A DNA stretch of 64,000 bases from positions 17,025,389-17,089,388 of the forward strand of contig NC_084713.1 in assembly GCF_033807575.1 (NCBI RefSeq), read 5' to 3'. The notes beneath the pieces are model-generated. The model saw nothing but the letters and a program-made list of their open reading frames with translations. It had not been told where the DNA came from and ran no database searches. Both the position numbers and the translations under genes were made by a program. Source of the stretch: Cydia pomonella. Its lineage: Eukaryota; Arthropoda; Insecta; Lepidoptera; Tortricidae. Below are positions 56,214-64,000 of the stretch, one piece after another. Numbering within the stretch: position 1 is the first letter of the stretch; the number at the start of each line of letters is the position of its first letter.

Positions 56214-56629
56214 CCAATCCACAGCCAAAATGTCTCGGCGTAACCTTAGACCGCTCTCTTACATACTGCTCCCATCTCTGTAAGTTGAGCAAAAAACTAG
56301 GAACCCGTAATAATATTCTGCACAAGCTGACTGGGACTACTTGGGGAACCAGCGCTGACGTGCTTCGTACGACGGGACTCAGCCTAGTTTATTCCGCTGG
56401 TGAATATTGGGCACTCGTATGGCTCAATAGTGCACATGTGGAGAAGGTCGATGTCCAGCTGCGAAAAACCATGCAGTGCATAACCGGTACCATACAGTCC
56501 ACTCCAACACAATGGCTGCCAGCTCTGAGCCACATTGCTCCGCCTCATCTTAGGAGACAACAAGCCCTGCTAAAGGAAGCAAACGAAATTGCCTCAAATC
56601 CAAAGCCATCATCATTTTCATATTGGTAA
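56214..56629 (+). pseudogene. LINE C-terminal fragment
   Basis: The frame is open from the LINE tail onward: PQPKCLGVTLDRSLTYCSHL, KLTGTTWGTSADVLRTTGLS, GEYWALVWLNSAHVEKVDVQ, and ALSHIAPPHLRR to the stop at 56627-56629. Matches 42773-43238 (minus). It is the region downstream of the RT palm; both ends are lost, the left one at the insertion of the younger LINE. Confidence 0.75.
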
Positions 56630-56957
56630 AAAAAATGGTTACAAAAGTCTATGCGGAAAGAGAAGAGTCGTGGAATGTCAGGGAACCCATCTATACTACG
56701 ACTCTTTTTTCAGCACAGACTTACTTTAATTAAAAGGCATCTGTCATGATTAGTAACAGTTTGTATTTTCTACTTGTTTATAATGACAGATGCTTTTAGT
56801 TAAGGTATTTAATCTCCTTGCCGTAGTGATAGATCAAGTAATGTATAAAAGACGTAAGTGGTTACTTAATATAATATTTGCTTAAAGTAGGTATACATGT
56901 GTCGCTTAACATCAAACTTCAAACAATTACGGGGAGGATTTTAATCGTCTCGGGTCA

Positions 56958-57050
56958 GAGGTGTGGGGTTAGAATCGGTGTAGCTTTATTTGACGTTCAT
57001 AAGCGCATTGTAATACTCGTATGCCTACTTGAATAATAAAATATCTTTAG
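56958..57050 (-). repeat. Repeat family E, copy 3
   Basis: The complement of 16946-17037 ('tgtagctttatttgacgttc', 'ataagcgcattgtaatac'). Confidence 0.75.
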
Positions 57051-57636
57051 CTTGACCACTATACATTGCAAGGGTTTCACAAACTTTCATACCTAGTGAA
57101 ACACAAAATTACGCGAGGAAAATATTTACTGCAAAAAATTGCAAATGGTCACTTAAAGGTCAATTTGAACAACACCAAATTACTTTACTACTCTTGTAAA
57201 TAAAATGCGACTTTCTCATCAGGTTATTTAAGAATAAAGAGAGCTTTTACGAGCTGGTGTGATAAAAAAAATATTCCTACCAATCAACACTTGTAGTATT
57301 AGCTGTGTTGCTTTAGAGTAGGTACCTGTAGCTGTAGGTACCAAAAGTATTTTATGTTGTGTGTCTATGAAAACATAAAAGATAAGCATTTAAAATATGG
57401 GACATCGACAAATTCTCAATTTTTTTATTATGACACAGATTTAGTCACCTTAATTTTATAATTCAGAGAAAACTCGCGCATTCAATTTACTGCCTAATTA
57501 AGTGATGTACTTACGGACCCACCTTCATAACTGCTTTTTGCTGTTTGCTGTTAATTACGATTTATTTACCATAAATTAATTTTACGAAAACACTCTATAT
57601 TTATCCAGGAGAAGGAATAACCATCACAACACAAAC
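57051..57636. other. Gene-free stretch
   Basis: AT-rich; nothing recognised. Confidence 0.4.
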
Positions 57637-57876
57637 GGCCCGATTCGAAGAATGATTAGACGCGTTTAAGATCTTGGAAAGATCGATATCTAAGCGACAT
57701 GTCATAATTGATGTTTAATTCGATTCCGCTGTGATCTATCTACGATATCTCTAACGCCAAAGTGACATATTTGGTATACGACATATAAACGGTATCTAAA
57801 CTTAGGTATCTAAACCAGACTTTATCGTTATTTTTTCTTCTTATCTTAATAACTTATCGTTTCTTCGAATCGGGCC
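57637..57876. mobile_element. MITE family F, full copy (240 bp)
   Basis: Perfect 16-base ends ggcccgattcgaagaa and ttcttcgaatcgggcc. Relatives at 42035-42293 and 46385-46516. The interior has no ORF. Confidence 0.85.
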
Positions 57877-57948
57877 GAAAATTGCTTTTCAATCTCCTCA
57901 TTTACTCATTTCGCCAACATGATGTATGATGAGCACGCTTATCTAAAG

Positions 57949-58278
57949 CCAGGGATTCACTAGAGAGACAAATATCTTATATCAAATCTCGGCGACAAGT
58001 CCCTCGACTTCACTAACTTTGCTTAACATATCTGGCTTCATCGCGCAACTTATCGGTATCGAAGTCAGGCGAAGTTTATACACCTCTGCGATAATATTCC
58101 CGATGTAAACCGAATTGTATACTTACTTTGTTGTTTTGTGTGGTACGACATTTCCAGGCGTATCGAACGATGTCCTGGATTTGTACCACAATAATAATGT
58201 AATGCTGCTAGTATTTTTAACATTACTAGACATTTAACGCCTCGTGTTACGGAAATATGTCTCCTAGTGAATCCCTGG
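57949..58278. mobile_element. ~330-bp foldback MITE
   Basis: Ends 'ccagggattcactagagaga' and 'tctcctagtgaatccctgg'. Inner 'tgtaaaccgaattgt' and 'ggtacgaca' / 'tgtacca' regions add more pairing. No ORF. Confidence 0.75.
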
Positions 58279-59289
58279 GTTAAATTCGTAATGTTTTGCT
58301 ACTTTGTACATTGTTGAAACACTTGGAACATAAACTTTGTTATCTGAGCATATGCGTTGAAGGCTTAATACTCACGTAACAGGCTTAAATTGTGTACCTA
58401 CACGAAGTTCTGTTCCGTTTTAAACTTGTATGTAATATACATCGCAGGCAAATTGTAAGATTTCGCCTTTTACAAACGGGGTCGTCATTTTACAAACGTG
58501 AAACGTTATGAAAATTGTCAAAGGCAAATTGTAAAAAGTCCGCATTTTGTAGAATTACTTATGACATACAACAGCACCGTTTGTAATATGCCGCGACATT
58601 TTGGTCGAATTAGTTCTTTTATTTACCACACGTGGCGCAGCACAGAAAAACAATGAACAGGTTTCGAATCGATGAAGTTACTAGAGAAAGGCCTTAAGAT
58701 TGCTATACATATTTTTGGCAGCCATATTATAAGCCAAAAATACGCTAAGATTTTTCAAAAACTCTGTTAGTTAAACCTAACCGCACTGCAAACTTTATTG
58801 CATGGGAAGTTTCATATTTGACTGCTGAGTGACGTTGATCGGTACGCTAAATTTGGTTGGTGCAACTGGCCCGTAATCTGGCTCACCAAATGCACGAACG
58901 CTAGGATTCACTATTTTATCATGAAATCCGAATATTCATAAACAAATACGGCCAGCCTGCTCGGCACCCAACCAAGCAATTAGGCTTTTTTTTTTATTTC
59001 TTACTTTTCAATTTAAAGATATTTTTTATTTTCTTCCCTACGTACATGTATTACGTTTTATCAATAAATATTATTTTGAGTGAAATCTCGCTATGTGAGC
59101 ACAATTTAAAGAAGTCCAAATAAATTGAAAATAAAATCGATTCGATTTACCTTTAACAATTCATAATCGGTAGATTGGGCACAACACAAGGTAGATTAAC
59201 CTTTCAACTCGCAAATTAAAAGATTTAATAAAACGTACCACCATTGCAGTATTTTTAACATATTCATAACCAACACATATTTTTTAACA
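58279..59289. other. Gene-free stretch
   Basis: At 58448-58600 'aaattgtaa' / 'ttttacaaac' motifs repeat in both directions, perhaps another worn element. No gene. Confidence 0.4.
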
Positions 59290-59850
59290 TATTTATAAGG
59301 AGGGCGCTGGCGGTTCGCTGCAACATGTTGGCCCGCAGGTTTGCACGATCTAGCATTGAAGTAAAGATTACTCTCTTTAAAGCCTTCTGCCAAACTTTAT
59401 ACACGTGCAACCTGTGGGTTAATTACACGCAGCGAGCCTTTAACGCCCTCCGTGTACAATATAACAATGCGTTCAGGGTGTTGTTGGGGCTCCCGCGCTA
59501 CTGCAGCGCCTCAGCAATGTTTGCGTACGCGCACACGGAGGGGTTTGGCGCGGTGATTCGTAAACGTATCGCATCACTCATGCGCAGGGTGCGCGGGAGC
59601 CACAACACCATCCTGAGGGTCATAAGCGAGAAAACGGACTGCCCCATTCTGGGACACTGGGTTCGAACGCATGCGCAAGTGACGGGTGTTCCAGGGGGGG
59701 GCAGATACTTAAACTAAATTATTATTATTGTTATTTATTACTTTTATTTGGCATGTACAATACTAACATAGCTTAAGTGTTATGTAATTATTATTAATAC
59801 TCACTATGGATTGTGTCTGAAATAAACGAATTTTATTTATTTTTTTATAT
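59290..59850 (+). mobile_element. 5'-truncated LINE fragment
   Basis: The frame is open from about 59296 (RRALAVRCNMLARRFARSSI), through FNALRVQYNNAFRVLLGLPR and RKRIASLMRRVRGSHNTILR to the stop at 59715-59717. The 3' UTR ends 'aaataaacgaattttattta' as at 7950-7985. It is the C-terminal region of a LINE RT protein of the same family as 7653-7994, about 140 codons kept. Confidence 0.8.
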
Positions 59851-60164
59851 TTCTTCCTTTCTTGTCCCTTTGCAAGTATTATTGCATTCATTTCTGAAAT
59901 AAATACACAAAAAGCGTTTAGTTGTCGAGGAAATGCAGTTAGTGCTGTGCTTTGGGATCTTTGGGTGCTTTGCTTTGAGAGTAAGATGGGAACTTCCGCT
60001 CCCAGAAATAGTCAAGTAAATATGGGAAAAAAATATATATATTGTACTTAACGAGACGGCAGAAGCAGAGGCAGACCAAAAAGGAGAGTGTGCAACGAGT
60101 AACAACCCGGAGCTCGAGTCTGATTTTAGTTTCTTGTTCTGAACTTGGGAGGGTGTGAAAGTCA

Positions 60165-60265
60165 GACATTCGTAAAAACTGGCGCCTACGCCGATTCTTA
60201 GGATCTATTACCAAGTGAGCCCTATGCTTCCGTGAGCCGTGATAAATAGCCGGGACAACGCGAGG
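60165..60265 (+). mobile_element. SINE B tail fragment
   Basis: 'cgtaaaaactggcgcctacg', 'gagccgtgataaa', 'gccgggacaacgcga' match the end of 18300-18602. The head is missing. Confidence 0.6.
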
Positions 60266-63240
60266 AATGAGTTCAGTTCAGTTATTTACTTTAAATGGCT
60301 TTCACCTTTACATGATGATTTCGCCAATATCAAAAGTCTGTTCATAGAGTATGACGTTGCTCGGTAGTTGCTTTTAGTAAAGTGATAGCTGGATTTTTTT
60401 CAAATAGCTACGATGAATTGTCGGGTGTGGACTAAAGAATTGTTAAACGCGTTTAAGGATTAGTTCTTCATTAGCTGCATAAGCTAATTGTTAAAAGTGA
60501 TTTAGACAACATTAAATGAGCAAAAAATAAAACCAAAATATTGGAGACGCCTTCGCCATTTTAAAATTCAATCGGAAATCAAGGAAGGCGGACGATCATG
60601 ATGTTCTAAAACTGTTATGGATTTGCCATATATGAGACCAAGTCAAACCTACATCAAAGTGTGAAAGTTACATGAAAATATGTGATTTGCTTCTCATTCG
60701 GCCGTGCGTCTCTTTCGCGCTAATATATGTACCGAGCGAAAAGAACGCGCGAATGATAACTAAACGACTTCATTCAGATATCGTTTTGAGGTCATGTGTA
60801 TGTACTTACCTTAGAAAAATCATAGAATAGTTTTCACGTCGAACTTTATGATGTCATTGATGCCAAAAACCGGAAGAGCGAGGTACCTTAGAAGGCAGAA
60901 GATAGATAGGTTCCATGTCAGCAAACCACGACCCTCATTTAATGAGGGTAATGACATCTAAAGAAAGACATTTAGATAACTTTTATGTCTGATGAAGTTT
61001 TGCTTTATTATGGAAACTTTTATAAGTCAAGTGTAACTTGGGATTTAAAAAGTACTTTAGGTAAGATAGATAGTATGAGCGAATGTAAGTTGTTGGAAAA
61101 ACATAAACTAGAATTATACTAGTTGAGAATATAGGAGGCTTAAAATCTTTAAGCGAAAAAGTACAGTATTATGAGCAAAGCAAACGCAGAAGATACAAGA
61201 AAACAAAAGTGCCAATATTAGGAACAAATAAGAATTTGTCCCTAATATTGGTAAGAACCTATATTAATTTTTCGATTTGAGTATGTTTAATACGCCCGAC
61301 ATATTTCAGACAGCAATTAGTTCTCTATTCTCAATTACTGAGACCCAACGCGAGTAATAGTTTTAAATCGAATGTTATCTAGAATCAATTCATAATAAAA
61401 CCTCATTAGAAATTTTAAATTCTTACATATTTATAGATAGGTATATACATATGTGCATACATATATACACACATAAATAAATTGAATACTTTAAGGACTA
61501 TCTTACACAAATCGACCTAGACCCATAATAAATAAGGCTACTGTTGTGGGAATGTTCTTTGGCACGATACCAATTCCTATGAATGAGCCCATCATTATGT
61601 GAAACAGGTACAGGGGAAGAAAACAAGGAAGTATTGCCAACTACAACTAATGAGGACGGAAATTGGAAGGCACCTGGCGGGGCAGCTCATTTGCTAATGA
61701 GACATGTGTTACAACAGCGCAAAAAGTACATGGTGCTTAATGCAAATAGGGAAGGGGGAATAATCATGCATTGTATGAGATACTTTTTGTTTTGAGACAC
61801 CTATTTTCCATGATATAAGAAAAACTGGTTTTTAATATCAGCCGCATTCATATCAAATTGTAAAAAAAAGTTTTTTTTCCATAACTGGATTGTCAACACT
61901 GAGATCCAATCCAATCTGAACATCCAACGTTTTAACAAATCTGTGTGGGGGGAAGGGTGGCGTATAAGATATTTTTCTGAAAATAAATACTTTTTCTGGA
62001 ATCTGTTACCTACTTATTTAGTTTTTAATCTCCAAAATTCTGCCCCGCCACACATAGCAGCCAAACAGCGAGTATTCAATTATTTACCTTATCCTTTCAC
62101 AACCAATTTTAAATGTAAACTCGTTTTCTAATGGATGAGTATGAGACAGTGGAGATAGCTGGCTTTCGTCTTGGTAGTAGCGAATCTTATCCGATGATAA
62201 TACTAGTGGTTCTGTGGCCCCTAATGGCTCCGCTATTTTGACAATAATCCAAGAACTGCATCGACAAAAACAATTTATATAATTATCGAACCTGCTCAAC
62301 AAATTTTTAGAGAATCAGTTGAAAGATGCAACCTGTAGACGAGAACATTAAGATATACGTAAGAATTTTTACCCAAGCAGAAACGGAGACTTTCGCTTTC
62401 GCTCAGTCAATAATCTTTATTTCTATGAAAATTTACAGTTCTAATTTTTCCTGCTTGCCTAAGAGCCTACTTAATAACTTTAGTGAATAATACAATAAAC
62501 AAGCGTACTTATATATCAACTTAGTCGAAACTTATAAAAGCCTCTTACGAACTTTATAAGAAGAGTATTCAATAAAGAGAAGTTGACACAATGTGATTAT
62601 TAGGAGGCACGAGGAAATAAGTAGCTATTTATAGAGTTCAACAATTGTTCTTGAAGGTACCTAGTTAATATGTATTGTGTACATATTGACTGATAGGTAC
62701 GCGAACAATGTTCTATGAATGTTTGCAAATCTAGTAGTGTCGTGTGCGCAAATTAAATTTTTAGATAGTGTTAAAATTTCGGGGGATAGTTACAAGCTAA
62801 AGGCATCAACAAAATGCTGAGAAGTTCAAGGTTGTTCAGTTTACAAGACGGCACCAGGCACAAATTTTCGTCTAGGCCAGTTTTGACAATGTCAAATGGC
62901 TTTATAATAAACTGATGTATTGTACTTATAAGAATTTGATAACTACTGTGGTAAAGATTCTGCCAAGCCAATTTCCTCTGTTGTGGCCGCTATTCTAAGC
63001 ATACTGGACTTTGCCTCCAATTCCAAATGGAGGTAAAGGAACAGCAGGTCCAAAAGGCGCCATTGGAAAGGATGTACTCGTAATAACTCCAGTAACGATG
63101 ACACAGGCACCTTTGCTTTGCAGACTACCACACCTAGTTATTGTAGTTAGTGCAAGGTTTCATTCAAATGTTAATTCAATTTCTGGTCCGGAGTCCCAGA
63201 TATTTGACCTCCCCCGATGAGAATGGTACGATTCTACCAT
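60266..63240. other. Gene-free stretch
   Basis: Short frames at 61583-61795, 61943-62131 and 63011-63220 have no domain that I recognise. Low-complexity 'acatatgtgcatacatata' lies near 61445. No SINE or MITE was identified with confidence. Confidence 0.4.
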
Positions 63241-63760
63241 TCATTTCAGGCGTAAATTCCGCTTATTCGTGAATGAAACTAATAAAAACGTTTTGTCTTG
63301 ATTGACGGAAAACTTGTTGTCCCTGCACCACGAATTTATGATGTTGAGGACCCTTTCATAAGGTACGATAAGGTTCTTAGATAGATGCCTCGCACCGTCA
63401 CAACAAGAGTATCTGCGTACCCTTGGGTGTCGCTGCAGAGATGCGCCATCTTGTGCAGAAGTCCATTCATAGCAAGAGTCCAGAGTAGAGGAGATAATAC
63501 ACCTATAATGATAATGTGGGCAGCTTTTCACCTCACACGTATTACTTAGCAGTTCCAAATGGACCACTCTTTGACAGCATGTTTTGCACTCAGCAGACCG
63601 TGGTAAATCCATTTCTCTGGCACTCAACCCCTCCACCGATGTCCTAATGGAAGTGTTGTCGAAAGCTCTCTCAATATCTCTCTCCAAGGCCCTTTCCCTT
63701 CATTCAACCATTTTCAAGGGCAGACTCAGTAGATCTTGATTGCGTCTCATAGGGGTTCTT
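63241..63760 (-). pseudogene. Decayed LINE reverse transcriptase
   Basis: Minus-strand frame 1 starts DIERAFDNTSI (motif with catalytic Asp) and ends NIINSWCRDNKFSVNQDKT, as in R1/I-like RTs. Between them the sense moves to another frame: GVLSPLLWTLAMNGLLHKMA and then GYADTLVVTVRG. So the palm is frameshifted twice and the second catalytic Asp of YADD has become Thr. Dead fragment. Confidence 0.75.
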
Positions 63761-64000
63761 TATTTTAAACGGAAAGTTTGTAAATGTCATACACAAGGAA
63801 AGTACACGCATTGCACACGTTACTTCGGAGAAATAATAGAAAGAATTTGCTTATGACCTTGCGCCTCCCTTTATTACCTACTCTCTACACGCCAGGAATA
63901 CTTGCCTAGCACACAACGACTGGTTTGCGATAACCGCCGTACTCCGGCCGTGATATAAACACCACATAAAACTTTATTGCTTTTAAGACACAGACAATCT
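63761..64000. other. Gene-free edge
   Basis: Nothing recognised. Confidence 0.4.

Overview
The window looks like AT-rich genomic DNA from a moth or butterfly (Lepidoptera). Three things suggest this: an insect biogenic-amine receptor gene, tRNA-derived SINEs and short repeats of types common in lepidopteran genomes, and a dense load of 5'-truncated non-LTR retrotransposons and foldback (MITE-like) DNA elements. No bacterial-style operon, rRNA gene or CRISPR array is present. The organism call is inference from sequence style and recalled family knowledge; no database search was possible.

The only host protein gene I can support with confidence is an intronless coding sequence at 37009-38436 (+). 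It encodes a 475-residue seven-transmembrane receptor of the type 1 tyramine (tyramine/octopamine) receptor class. Two candidate 5' exons (36674-36743 and 36837 onward) could be joined over a 93-base intron. Together they would carry a 63-codon upstream ORF ending 30 bases before the receptor start. A 3' UTR with a polyadenylation signal runs to about 39100. Just downstream lies a tandem duplication of about 700 bp (39308-39998 and 40003-40713).

Everything else that codes is transposon-derived. The main pieces are: a 5'-truncated LINE with RNase H and a perfect 17-bp target-site duplication (735-1558); a Ty3/Gypsy-type pol remnant near 8.5 kb; a 5'-truncated but open RTE-clade reverse transcriptase with a 12-bp target-site duplication (48273-49875); a near-complete two-ORF LINE (ORF1 51748-52491, ORF2 52921-55845) with an intact RT but an altered endonuclease motif; and several decayed LINE fragments (150-620, 7653-7994, 33624-34320, 35700-36010, 41339-41585, 42441-43240, 56214-56629, 59290-59850, 63241-63760).

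The rest is non-coding sequence full of small mobile elements. There are three SINE types, at least ten foldback/MITE families (several in two or three copies), short interspersed repeats and tandem arrays. Many are nested, so their order of insertion can be read: SINE into SINE (26955-27450, 44191-44521), two DNA elements into one SINE (22240-23040), a foldback into a foldback (4835-5190), and a short repeat into a LINE (42683-42772). The most interesting signals are the upstream ORF/exon arrangement at the receptor, a base-paired hairpin with a compensatory change shared by 3' ends of different LINE copies, the shared 3' end of a SINE and an RTE LINE, and the two-copy duplication beside the receptor gene. 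I found no convincing new multi-gene system.
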